Made by a program: the position numbers and the translations under genes. Shown piece after piece: positions 25,637-32,743 of a stretch of DNA of 64,000 bases. This stretch comes from Edaphocola flava (GTDB taxonomy: Bacteria; Bacteroidota; Bacteroidia; Chitinophagales; Chitinophagaceae). The notes under the pieces are model-generated. The model saw only the letters and a list, made by a program, of their open reading frames with translations. It was not told where the DNA came from and did no database searches. The stretch is taken from contig NZ_SAIQ01000001.1 in the NCBI RefSeq assembly GCF_004118155.1, forward strand, positions 558,001 through 622,000. Direction: 5' to 3'. How positions within the stretch are numbered: the stretch's first letter is position 1; the number at the start of each line of letters is the position of its first letter.

Positions 25637-26701
25637 ATGAACATGAAAAAACCCTTACTCACTCTGCTGGCCGCAACTATGCTGGCTACAGGCATCAGCC
25701 ATGCACAAAACCCGGTAAAACGTTACGGTGTATCCTATAGCGGAAGCACATACACCCCGCTGACCGGCGCCACCGACCTGGGCTTTACCGGCAACTGGGA
25801 CGATACGACCAGCGCCAACATCACTTTTCCCTTCCCGTTTAAGTATCAGAATACTACGGTCAATACTTTTGCGATAAACAATACGGGCAGTATATACCTG
25901 AATGGTGTGGAGAGCGATTATACCTACCTGGGCCAGATTGGCGGCATCAACCTGCCGTACGAAGGCCGGGGCAGAGGCAAGGTCAAGTATGCCACCACCG
26001 ATACAACGGGTAACCGTATATTCAAAATAGAATTCAGCAATGTTAGCTGGGCAAACGATATTAACGGCACCGATACCTTCAACTTCCAGGTATGGATGTA
26101 TGAGCAGAACCATGCTATCGAATACCGTGCCGGTTACAGTAATGTAGCCAATACCATGTTTGCCACTACTGCCGCCGAGGTATTGTATGAAGGTAAAGAG
26201 CCCATTGCCTGTGCCCTGCTGGGCAATCCCGGCGACTCTATAGGCACCAACTTCCAGCAGCAGTTTATCCATGCTGCCCAGTACAAGTTTATCAGCAGCG
26301 AGTTTACAGATACTGCTGTGCTGCTCAGTGAAATGTCTTTTGATAATCCAGAGTTTGACATGGCTGCCCTGGATGCCGTTATCTATGGTTACTACCCTAC
26401 TAATGGCTCGGTAATACGCTTTGTACCGCTTAACCCCAACAGCATTGCAAAGATAGATTTCGATATGGCCAGCATATACCCCAACCCATCTAAAAATGGT
26501 CAGTTCCGTATGCAGCTGAAAGAAGCTCCTAAAGCGGGTGCTACCCTGACGGTCTGTGATATGACTGGAAAGGTGGTGTTGCAACAAGCGATCAATCAAG
26601 CCACTACCCATATAGACCTGGCTGGCTATGCCAACGGACACTATTTTGGCAAGATCATGAACGGCGGCCGTATCGGCAGCTTTAAACTGATCAAGGAGTA
26701 A
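25637..26701 (+). CDS. T9SS type A cargo protein, second of a tandem pair
   Basis: A 354-aa paralogue of the preceding gene with the same order: signal peptide (MNMKKPLLTLLAATMLATGISHA), central beta domain (NWDDTTSANITFPFPFKYQ, NHAIEYRAGYSNV), and T9SS tail (MASIYPNPSKNGQFRMQL ... GRIGSFKLIKE). Both have near-identical IRFVP-NPNSIAK linkers before the tail. Each copy has its own 150-bp upstream region and its own long hairpin terminator, so the two can be expressed separately. Likely surface or released proteins of unknown activity. Confidence 0.82.
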   Translation: MNMKKPLLTLLAATMLATGISHAQNPVKRYGVSYSGSTYTPLTGATDLGFTGNWDDTTSANITFPFPFKYQNTTVNTFAINNTGSIYLNGVESDYTYLGQIGGINLPYEGRGRGKVKYATTDTTGNRIFKIEFSNVSWANDINGTDTFNFQVWMYEQNHAIEYRAGYSNVANTMFATTAAEVLYEGKEPIACALLGNPGDSIGTNFQQQFIHAAQYKFISSEFTDTAVLLSEMSFDNPEFDMAALDAVIYGYYPTNGSVIRFVPLNPNSIAKIDFDMASIYPNPSKNGQFRMQLKEAPKAGATLTVCDMTGKVVLQQAINQATTHIDLAGYANGHYFGKIMNGGRIGSFKLIKE

Positions 26702-26705
26702 ACCT

Positions 26706-26758
26706 ACCAACATAAAAATTGCGGCGATGCATAGCATCGCCGCAATTTTTATGTTGGT
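26706..26758 (+). terminator. Long hairpin terminator
   Basis: A perfect 25-bp stem with a 3-nt ATA loop just after the stop. The design matches the terminator of its paralogue, though the sequence differs apart from the GGCGATGC core. Confidence 0.92.
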
Positions 26759-26783
26759 CAATACCCTTTAAGGAGTAATTGTC

Positions 26784-26889
26784 CCCGTCTTTTCGAGCAC
26801 AGCGCAGCGTCGTCGAGAAATCTCCTGAATGCTGTTCTGTATAAGAGGAGATATCTCCATTTCGCTTCGCTTCAGTCGATAAGACGAAG
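26784..26889. repeat. Interspersed palindromic repeat, copy A
   Basis: Begins CCGTCTTTTCGAGCACAGCG, then GTCGAGAAATCTCC, a short middle, GAGATATCTCC, and ends TCAGTCGATAAGACGAAG. The two halves are imperfect reverse complements, so the unit can fold into a long hairpin. Shares its core with copies at 28126, 28231 and 32441. The gene-free stretch 26702-27018 holds this copy, the preceding terminator and a ~50-bp tail also seen after copy C. Confidence 0.75.
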
Positions 26890-27018
26890 TGGAGCCGAAA
26901 CTCGGTCGCTGAGGCCCTCAAAGCACCAATGTTGTACAAAAGTACCCTTCTAGAGCCTCAGAGTACAACAAGCGTTTCTGTGCTGGCCAACTCCAACCGA
27001 TTGTACCAGTAGCAGAAA

Positions 27019-27930
27019 TTATAATTCTAAACCTATCTTCAGGCACAACTCCGGCACTTTGGTATATGAGAATGTTGTGAGCTGATTTTTATAGTATACC
27101 TTCTCTGCCTGCATTGAATAATTATAAAAAGTACGGAACCACAATGAATTATCTTCATTAAATAAAATATTCAACTGTAAGCCATAAGAAAGCTTTGTTT
27201 TTTTATTTGAAAAAATTGTAACATCCTTATTGCTGCCTACATAAAAGTGAATCCTTTGCACTTCTGATTGAAAAACCTTTGGGCGGTTAAAATTATTGTT
27301 CTGCTGATAGGTATACGGCAGTAAATAGTCGTACCCATTTCTGCTGAATCCAAAAAAATGATTTGTATGTTCATAATGTTCAATAGTATTTAGGGTAAAT
27401 GGGGCAGATGCACCAAGCCTTACCTCAAACTCATGATTCTTGATTCGGAAATTCTTCCCTACATGCAATGAAAAGCTTAACAGATTCAATTGCTGGTGAT
27501 AGGTATACAGCTTATCTGTTGGCCCATTCAATGAAGAGTGGTCGGCCAGAAACTCATCAACTTTATATTCGTAACGAACAGTATTATTCAAGGTTCTGAA
27601 TTCAGCACCAGCACCTATAAAAAATCGTTTAGGTAGCCACAATTCATAATCCAGCCCCGCTGCAAAATTGATGTTGTTTTTTACAATTACCTTACCAGGA
27701 ACAGTGCTGGTTTTATCATTCGATACTCTTCTATACTGCCTCACCCCATTGGAATCATAGTTGTCGTACACGGTTTGCTTTTCTACACCACTTGTATTGA
27801 TGCTGTATATAGGCATCGCATAAGGCCGAATGGCTTTGGTTGAAAAGCTTTTTTGTGCATATACACTACTGTTACTCCAGAGCAACAGTAGTGTATATGC
27901 CATATATCTAATTATTGTTGTTATTGGCAT
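27019..27930 (-). CDS. Predicted outer-membrane beta-barrel protein, 303 aa
   Basis: Signal peptide (YTLLLLWSNSSVYAQ) followed by alternating amphipathic strands: FAAGLDYELWLPKRFFIGAG, LNLLSFSLHVGKNFRI, HEFEVRLGASAPFTL, TKLSYGLQLNILF, SLWFRTFYNYSMQ. The last strand ends LCLKIGLEL, a typical barrel-closing end. No family recognised. Its base composition is more AT-rich than the housekeeping genes and it lies between repeat copies, so it may be recently acquired. Two starts are possible, 27930 or the in-frame ATG at 27903. A perfect 16-bp inverted repeat lies inside the signal-peptide codons. Confidence 0.72.
   Translation of the reverse strand: MPITTIIRYMAYTLLLLWSNSSVYAQKSFSTKAIRPYAMPIYSINTSGVEKQTVYDNYDSNGVRQYRRVSNDKTSTVPGKVIVKNNINFAAGLDYELWLPKRFFIGAGAEFRTLNNTVRYEYKVDEFLADHSSLNGPTDKLYTYHQQLNLLSFSLHVGKNFRIKNHEFEVRLGASAPFTLNTIEHYEHTNHFFGFSRNGYDYLLPYTYQQNNNFNRPKVFQSEVQRIHFYVGSNKDVTIFSNKKTKLSYGLQLNILFNEDNSLWFRTFYNYSMQAEKVYYKNQLTTFSYTKVPELCLKIGLEL
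27858..27899 (-). promoter_or_regulatory. Strong hairpin inside the start of the beta-barrel gene
   Basis: A perfect 16-bp inverted repeat (CATATACACTACTGTT and its complement) with a 10-nt loop spans codons ~10-24. In the mRNA it would form a stable stem right at the beginning of translation. Confidence 0.6.
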
Positions 27931-28125
27931 AATGGTAGTATTTGTGTTAGTTCTAGTTTTTCATTGCCTTATAAAAATATTCTGCCAATTTTAATAATGC
28001 ATCACCTTAAAAGCCACTGCTGTAAATGCATATTGACTATCAATGAACTTCTTTTGTTATTAACTTTATGATTGTAAATAATAGCCTTCTTCTTCGCTGG
28101 CACGCGCTCCCAGCGCATGCCAGCA

Positions 28126-28223
28126 TTCCCGTCTTTTCAAGCACAGCGCAGCGGAGCCGAGAAATCTCCTGATTGTTATTCTGTACAAAAGGAGATGTCT
28201 CCACTGCGGTCGACATGACGAAG
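28126..28223. repeat. Interspersed palindromic repeat, copy B
   Basis: TTCCCGTCTTTTCAAGCACA ... GAGAAATCTCCTGAT ... GGAGATGTCTCCACTGCGG ... GACATGACGAAG. Preceded by the imperfect palindrome GCTGGCACGCGCTCCCAGCG (28096-28124), which also appears near copy D. The gene-free stretch 27931-28509 holds copies B and C in tandem, and nothing else recognised. Confidence 0.78.
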
Positions 28224-28230
28224 TGAGCAT

Positions 28231-28328
28231 TCCCGTCTTTTCAAGCACAGCGCAGCGGAGCCGAGAAATCTCAAGGTATTACAAAAAGAGATATCTCCAC
28301 TACGCTCACACTTCGGTCGATATGACGA
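28231..28328. repeat. Interspersed palindromic repeat, copy C
   Basis: Directly follows copy B in the same orientation (7 bp between). It is followed by a ~50-bp tail (CTGAGG, CTCGAAGC, GTTGTGCC) that matches the tail after copy A. Confidence 0.78.
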
Positions 28329-28509
28329 GTGGGAGATGAAAGCTCGTTTACTGAGGTACTCGAAGCGACAGGGTTGTGCCCCGGCCCCATACTATTACCT
28401 CTGAAAAGCACCAAAAACAGTACATAAGTTAGTAGCAGGGCTGCTGCCGTTGCAAGAGCGGGATATTAATTTAGAGGTAATATTTATTCACTTTCTAAAT
28501 TTAATATTT

Positions 28510-29022
28510 ATGTCAGGAATCAACAACAACCGTGTAAATGCTGTAATGAACAGCGATCAGCTGGCCAATGTAAAAACGCTCTTTGCTGCCATACAGGCGC
28601 AGCTGCCCTTTCTCGTAGGGCTAAGCCCGGCCGAGCGGGTCAATCTGCCTAAGATTAATGTAAGTAACAAAGCTTTTACAGAAGATGCCTTTAATGCCCT
28701 GCGCAACAATTCTACGCTGTTTCCACCCTTTATGGATGCTAATGCCTTGCAGAATGACCTTACCCTATTTGCCCAGCTGGACGAATTAAGTGCTATATGC
28801 AGACAGCTGTCGGAGAAGATAGACGACACGCGCATCATAGCCGGTAGCGAGGCTTATACCACCGCATTGAGCGTCTATCGCATCTCCGAGGCGGCAGCCA
28901 TAGCGGGCATTCCGGGCAGCAAAGCCATATACCAGCAGCTAAAGGCACGATTCAGCTACAGCCCGGCTACTTCGGAAGCCGGTACCCCCACCCCTGAGGC
29001 AGGTGCCCCTACCGAAAACTGA
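28510..29022 (+). CDS. Uncharacterised protein, 170 aa
   Basis: A soluble, largely helical protein with no signal peptide. The opening MSGINNNRVNAVMNSDQLANV is followed by LFAAIQAQLPFLVGLSPAER, helices around residues 30-140, and a Thr/Pro/Glu-rich tail (ATSEAGTPTPEAGAPTEN) that looks disordered. ATG 28510 is chosen; the frame could run up to a TTG at 28450 but without coding character. It precedes the SymE-like gene (convergent with it) in the accessory region. No family recognised. Confidence 0.68.
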   Translation: MSGINNNRVNAVMNSDQLANVKTLFAAIQAQLPFLVGLSPAERVNLPKINVSNKAFTEDAFNALRNNSTLFPPFMDANALQNDLTLFAQLDELSAICRQLSEKIDDTRIIAGSEAYTTALSVYRISEAAAIAGIPGSKAIYQQLKARFSYSPATSEAGTPTPEAGAPTEN

Positions 29023-29106
29023 AATAGAGGGTAGACAAATGCAAAACCTGACCTATACCAAACACTAATTGAGGTACCCAAAAGTGAAATGAGGGGTAGA
29101 CGATGG
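29020..29106. repeat. Two related 22-bp direct repeats
   Basis: TGAAATAGAGGGTAGACAAATG (given as TGAAATAGAGGG + TAGACAAATG) at 29020 and TGAAATGAGGGG + TAGACGATGG at 29085. They lie between two convergent genes. Meaning unknown; could be the mark of a small duplication. Confidence 0.4.
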
Positions 29107-29183
29107 CTAAGTGCGAGGGCAAAAAGTATACCCGGCACTGGTACATTGCCTACCCCTTAGGTATGGATGCGCATACCCTCAGG

Positions 29184-29609
29184 CTATATAAGAGGCAGGC
29201 GGGGCCACCCGAAAGCAAAATTGGATTTCACTTTCTGATACCCTCGATGCTCCATAGCGGTAGGTACGACTGGTACAGCGGTGGGTGCATCTGTATTTTT
29301 GTTCAGTACATAGGGTACCTGGGCCCGTCGGCGCGGCTTTTGAGTGGGTGCATGTGTCACGGCAGTATGTTTCTGCGCCTTTTTTGGAGGCGGTACTACC
29401 TGTATCACAAGCCTTTGTGGCTCCTGCACGACCTCTATATGCTGGCCGGGAGCAAAGCCGCAATCGGCCAGCCACTTGCCCGCAAGCCTTATCTTGGGGT
29501 ATATAACATGGGTTTTGTACAGCAGGTGGGCATTATAGGTGACATGATGGTCATATACCTTTACGATGCGGGGCTTCTTAGCAGCCGGGCCATTAGTTTT
29601 CTTAACCAT
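29184..29609 (-). CDS. SymE-like toxin-family protein
   Basis: A 141-aa basic protein whose middle (~38-72) matches the SymE family core: YPKIRLAGKWLADCGFAPGQ, then HIEVVQEPQRLVIQVV. The (I)RLxGKWLxxxGFxxGxxVxV pattern is the AbrB-like fold found in SymE, an SOS-linked RNA-cleaving or nucleoid-binding toxin in E. coli. Here it has a longer lysine/proline-rich C-terminal half (KKAQKHTAVTHAPTQKPRRR) that is not part of the core. It is divergent from an XRE-type regulator across 144 bp, a possible toxin/regulator pair. Toxic activity is not shown by the sequence. Confidence 0.75.
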   Translation of the reverse strand: MVKKTNGPAAKKPRIVKVYDHHVTYNAHLLYKTHVIYPKIRLAGKWLADCGFAPGQHIEVVQEPQRLVIQVVPPPKKAQKHTAVTHAPTQKPRRRAQVPYVLNKNTDAPTAVPVVPTAMEHRGYQKVKSNFAFGWPRLPLI

Positions 29610-29753
29610 AAAGCGGGTGTTTTAGTTATAGCACAAAGCAAAGGCATGTGGCCTACCCGTACGGGTGTTACTTACAGGTAAAATACTGCGGTGGCAATAC
29701 CGGTAATTAGTATAGAAATGTGTAATTTTCCAGTCTGAAAAAACAATTGACCT

Positions 29754-30149
29754 ATGACCAAAACAACCAACCGTAAAGCGCACGAAGGCCGCAACATAAA
29801 ACGCTTTCGCGAGATGCTGGGCATTAAACAAGATGCCCTGGCCGCAGACCTGGGCCATGACTGGAACCAACAGCGGGTATCGCTGCTGGAGCAGCGCGAG
29901 ACTATAGAACTGGATGTGCTGCAACAGATTGCAGCGGTACTGCACCTGCCGGTAGAGGCTATTCAGAACTTTGATGAAGAGCAGGCAGTGAATATAATAT
30001 CGAATACGTTTAACGATCAGGCAAACGGTTATAATTACTATCCTAACTTCAATTTTAATCCAGTGGATAAGATGGTGGAGCTATACGAGCGCATGCTCCA
30101 GCAGCAGAAGGAGATGATAGATCGACTGGAAGCGTTGATGAAGAAATAG
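29754..30149 (+). CDS. XRE-family helix-turn-helix regulator
   Basis: A 131-aa DNA-binding protein. The N-terminal HTH_3 domain (~10-65) reads RNIKRFREMLGIKQDALAAD, then WNQQRVSLLEQRETIELDVL and IAAVLHLPVEAI. The C-terminal half has an Asn/Tyr-rich linker (NGYNYYPNFNFNPVDKM) and a coiled coil (ELYERMLQQQKEMIDRLEAL), which should make dimers. Divergent from the SymE-like gene, so it may repress that promoter and its own. Followed by a terminator. Confidence 0.88.
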   Translation: MTKTTNRKAHEGRNIKRFREMLGIKQDALAADLGHDWNQQRVSLLEQRETIELDVLQQIAAVLHLPVEAIQNFDEEQAVNIISNTFNDQANGYNYYPNFNFNPVDKMVELYERMLQQQKEMIDRLEALMKK

Positions 30150-30159
30150 ACAAAAGAAT

Positions 30160-30184
30160 AAGGAGCCCGGTGGGCTCCTTTTAT
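30160..30184 (+). terminator. Terminator after the XRE regulator
   Basis: A 9-bp stem AAGGAGCCC / GGGCTCCTT with a GGT loop, followed by TTT. Confidence 0.85.
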
Positions 30185-30212
30185 ACTAGTCAACTTACTA
30201 ATAGAAATATCC

Positions 30213-31397
30213 TTATAGTACAACAGGAATTTTAATATTTTTTTTGTAGTTCTCTATATTTGAATGATTTCTATATTTATCATACAATGATTTCAAAGCA
30301 AATCCATTCAATATTAAAATCAATGTACTTACAATAATAGAAAGAATGATGTGACTAGTATAATATTTATACGCTTCGTCTAAATTATAGTTGTTCTCTT
30401 TCAAAACAATAAACATTATAAAAATAAGAATGGAGAGAAAAATCACACATTCAAAAATGCTTTTTCTCCTCCATTTTTTTATCTCACTGCTAATAAACTC
30501 CTCTTCTCTAATTTCTCGAATCTTCTTCTCGCTAATCATCAACGCTTCTTTCAATCCTAAGATTTGACTTTGATTATCATTGGTAAGTTCCTCATATTCT
30601 CTTTTTGCTTGAGAAAGTTTATTAGCTTCACTTCTAATAGCCTTAAATACACTATCTATACTTCTAGCAGTTTTCTCTTCTAATGCTTTCTGCTTACTTG
30701 CTTCATCATTCAACCTTTTAATAAACTCTTCTTTATCACTCTCTGCAATAGAATTAAGCTCCTCGATATCAATTAGTTGTTTATTGGTAATTCTCCTTGC
30801 AACTCTTAATATATCTTCGTCTGCTATCTCCTCTTGTGCATATTTGCACAAATTATCATCCAAATCTTTCAATACCTTAGATTTAGGCAAGTTCTTATTT
30901 AATGTCAAAGAAATTGTGGATGTTAATCCGATATTCACTAAATCATTAGCACTGAAGTTACTATTTATAGATGGACTACTTAGCCACAATATATTTAATA
31001 AATCATCTGCTTTAATACTAATCGGCTGAATACCATTTCTTACACTATATATCTCACCTGAATATGATGTAGAGTTATTTACAAACCAGCTATTTACTTT
31101 TTCAAAATCTTGAACATTCTTACCTCTTTTCTTCTTTACATATAGAATAGCTGTTGCATCATGTAAAGCTGAAATCTCAGAATTTCGAATTTTCTTAAGA
31201 TCTTCAAATTCAGAAGTATATCTCGCTTCATTAGTCAACTTATCATGATTCGCTAAAATAAATATTTTAAACTTATTTAATTCAATCTGTATATTATCAG
31301 CAATTCTTTCTAAGTCTGATTTATTTAAATTTCTTCTATCGCATGCATTATAAACATCTTCAGGATTAATTTTTTTTTTGTAAAAAAGACTTATCAA
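30213..31397 (-). CDS. 3' part of a split gene: second half of PIN domain, coiled coil, two membrane helices
   Basis: A 394-codon open frame, very AT-rich. It starts only with a TTG, and the first in-frame ATG comes ~287 codons later, so it is most likely read as the continuation of the upstream frame after a +1 shift at the A10 run. The first ~100 residues complete a PIN-like nuclease fold begun in the upstream frame, with ISALHDATAILYV (Asp80) as the expected late acidic residue. Then comes a long coiled coil (~225-305, Lys/Glu/Ala-rich), a basic stop (KKWRRK), two membrane helices (~314-333 and ~349-367) and a basic tail. Joined at A9 the whole protein would be ~665 aa. No family recognised; a membrane-tethered effector nuclease is an inference. 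Confidence 0.7.
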   Translation of the reverse strand: MISLFYKKKINPEDVYNACDRRNLNKSDLERIADNIQIELNKFKIFILANHDKLTNEARYTSEFEDLKKIRNSEISALHDATAILYVKKKRGKNVQDFEKVNSWFVNNSTSYSGEIYSVRNGIQPISIKADDLLNILWLSSPSINSNFSANDLVNIGLTSTISLTLNKNLPKSKVLKDLDDNLCKYAQEEIADEDILRVARRITNKQLIDIEELNSIAESDKEEFIKRLNDEASKQKALEEKTARSIDSVFKAIRSEANKLSQAKREYEELTNDNQSQILGLKEALMISEKKIREIREEEFISSEIKKWRRKSIFECVIFLSILIFIMFIVLKENNYNLDEAYKYYTSHIILSIIVSTLILILNGFALKSLYDKYRNHSNIENYKKNIKIPVVL

Positions 31398-32211
31398 AAT
31401 TATGGGCCTTATTCTTTAATAAATTCTCAGTTTCATCAATAGTAGCCTTTAATACAGTAATCTTATATCCGCTCGAAATGGCCACTTGTACTAAAGTTCG
31501 ACAAGTATGAGTAGATTCAGGTGTATTAAGATCCAATAGACCAACAATGAAATTTGTGTCTAGTATTAACTCTACTTCACCAGTATTTATATGTGGCTGG
31601 TATTCAACGTAGCAAGCAATTATAGATCCTAAATATATATCTTCAATTACTTCATAGACAGAAGGAATACTCTTAAAGAAATTTATAAATTGGGCTTCAA
31701 GAGTATAGTCCTCTCCATTAGTCTCACCCTTTATTGAAAAAAACTTACATAGGCTATGTTTATTTCGTTCAATAAACTTGAAAATATTTTCTGAATCATT
31801 TGTTGACTCAGTACTTTCTTTAAAGGTGATATACAAACTCTCAATATTGTCTATCTCCTTTTTTTTCTCATTAAAAACTTCCTCGAACTCATCAAATGTA
31901 TATTTCGAGATCGCAAAGCTACCGTCGGCATATAAAAAGAATCTAGTAGCATCTTCTGTATTGACTTCGATTGCAATTCGATTAAGAATAGTTTTTAATA
32001 CTGGAATTGGGAAGTCAAGAGAATAAAGCTCATCTGCTTCGGCCTTTATTTCACCTATACTTTTCCCACTATATATTTCCTTTCGATTTAAACTTGCTAT
32101 AACCCTTTTAATTAAAGGTATAAATACGTCTAATGGACCTTTTATAAGCTCACCATTATTTCTTATGTGTGATAGAATACTATAGGTTACCGCTTTGTTC
32201 TTATTTGTCAT
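31366..32211 (-). CDS. 5' part of a split gene: unknown N domain and first half of a PIN domain
   Basis: A 281-aa frame beginning at ATG 32211. Residues ~1-205 form an unrecognised helical domain (SHIRNNGELIKGPLDVFIPL near the start). From ~212 a PIN-like domain begins: GEVELILDTNFIVGLLD carries the first acidic residue (Asp218), and KATIDETENLL carries Glu260, the usual second position. It breaks off at KSFLQKKN and stop exactly at a run of ten A. Removing one A joins it in frame to the downstream 394-codon frame and restores KKINPEDVYNACD. It could be a pseudogene, a sequencing slip, or a gene using slippage or phase variation. Strongly AT-rich compared with neighbours. Confidence 0.72.
   Translation of the reverse strand: MTNKNKAVTYSILSHIRNNGELIKGPLDVFIPLIKRVIASLNRKEIYSGKSIGEIKAEADELYSLDFPIPVLKTILNRIAIEVNTEDATRFFLYADGSFAISKYTFDEFEEVFNEKKKEIDNIESLYITFKESTESTNDSENIFKFIERNKHSLCKFFSIKGETNGEDYTLEAQFINFFKSIPSVYEVIEDIYLGSIIACYVEYQPHINTGEVELILDTNFIVGLLDLNTPESTHTCRTLVQVAISSGYKITVLKATIDETENLLKNKAHNFDKSFLQKKN
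31370..31379 (-). other. A10 homopolymer at the frame break
   Basis: On the coding (minus) strand the run is AAAAAAAAAA, following CAAA-free context TCTTTTTTAC. A9 would give one continuous frame; A10 gives a stop two codons on. Runs of this length slip easily in replication and transcription. Confidence 0.85.
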
Positions 32212-32440
32212 TCTTTAGAGAATCAATTAAAATCATAAATAAATTTAAATATAACTCCATCTCTATACAATATCCAAACTTTCATACTTCCAATTTAAAT
32301 AATGCATCCAAAAAGGGCAGCTTTCCCATAAAAAAATAAGTAAAAATCCCCTTGCATTTTTACTTCGCTAGAACCACCCAACATGAGTCTTAAACCTCAA
32401 ACAGGACATATTCGAGGCACGTGTGCCAGCCCGCAATCGT

Positions 32441-32584
32441 TCCCGTCATTTTGAGCACAGCGCAGCGGCGTCGAGAAATCTCCTGAATGCACGTACAAAA
32501 GGAGATATCTCCACTGCCGTCGATATGACTTAGCTACCAGAGGAGATATCTCCATTTCGCTGCGCTTCAGTCGATATGACGAGT
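32441..32584. repeat. Interspersed palindromic repeat, copy D plus an extra 3' half
   Basis: TTCCCGTCATTTTGAGCACA ... GTCGAGAAATCTCC ... GGAGATATCTCC ... GTCGATATGACT, then a second right half (32536-32584) with GGAGATATCTCC and CAGTCGATATGACGAG. Lies in the gene-free stretch 32212-32743, which also holds the palindromic GCTGGCGCGCTCCCCAGCGC (32597-32619) and the carB terminator. Confidence 0.78.
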
Positions 32585-32693
32585 GAGTGTTCCTAAGCTG
32601 GCGCGCTCCCCAGCGCGCGTCTCAAATCTAATAACAGTAAGAGAAACCGGCACACGAGGTGCCTGCGCTAGCGTACAAAGTGAGTATACGACA

Positions 32694-32718
32694 AAAGGCT
32701 ACCCAATGGGTAGCCTTT
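32694..32718 (-). terminator. Terminator after carB
   Basis: A 12-bp stem AAAGGCTACCCA / TGGGTAGCCTTT with almost no loop, 26 nt past the carB stop. Confidence 0.85.
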
Positions 32719-32743
32719 GCTATTGTATTATGTTATGCAGCAA

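Noticed and set aside
25655-26761. 368-codon minus-strand frame
   Set aside because: Complete antisense of the second T9SS gene, whose signal peptide and sorting tail are clear.
28126-28328. Tandem repeats B and C as a CRISPR array
   Set aside because: Units are ~100 bp, internally palindromic and nearly touching. There are no regular spacers and no cas genes.
29103-29681. 192-codon plus-strand frame over the SymE-like gene
   Set aside because: It lies opposite the SymE frame, which carries a recognisable family core. The plus-strand translation is rich in Trp, Tyr and Cys with no domain pattern.
26760-32743. Insertion sequence or prophage
   Set aside because: No transposase, integrase, phage structural gene or tRNA attachment site was found.
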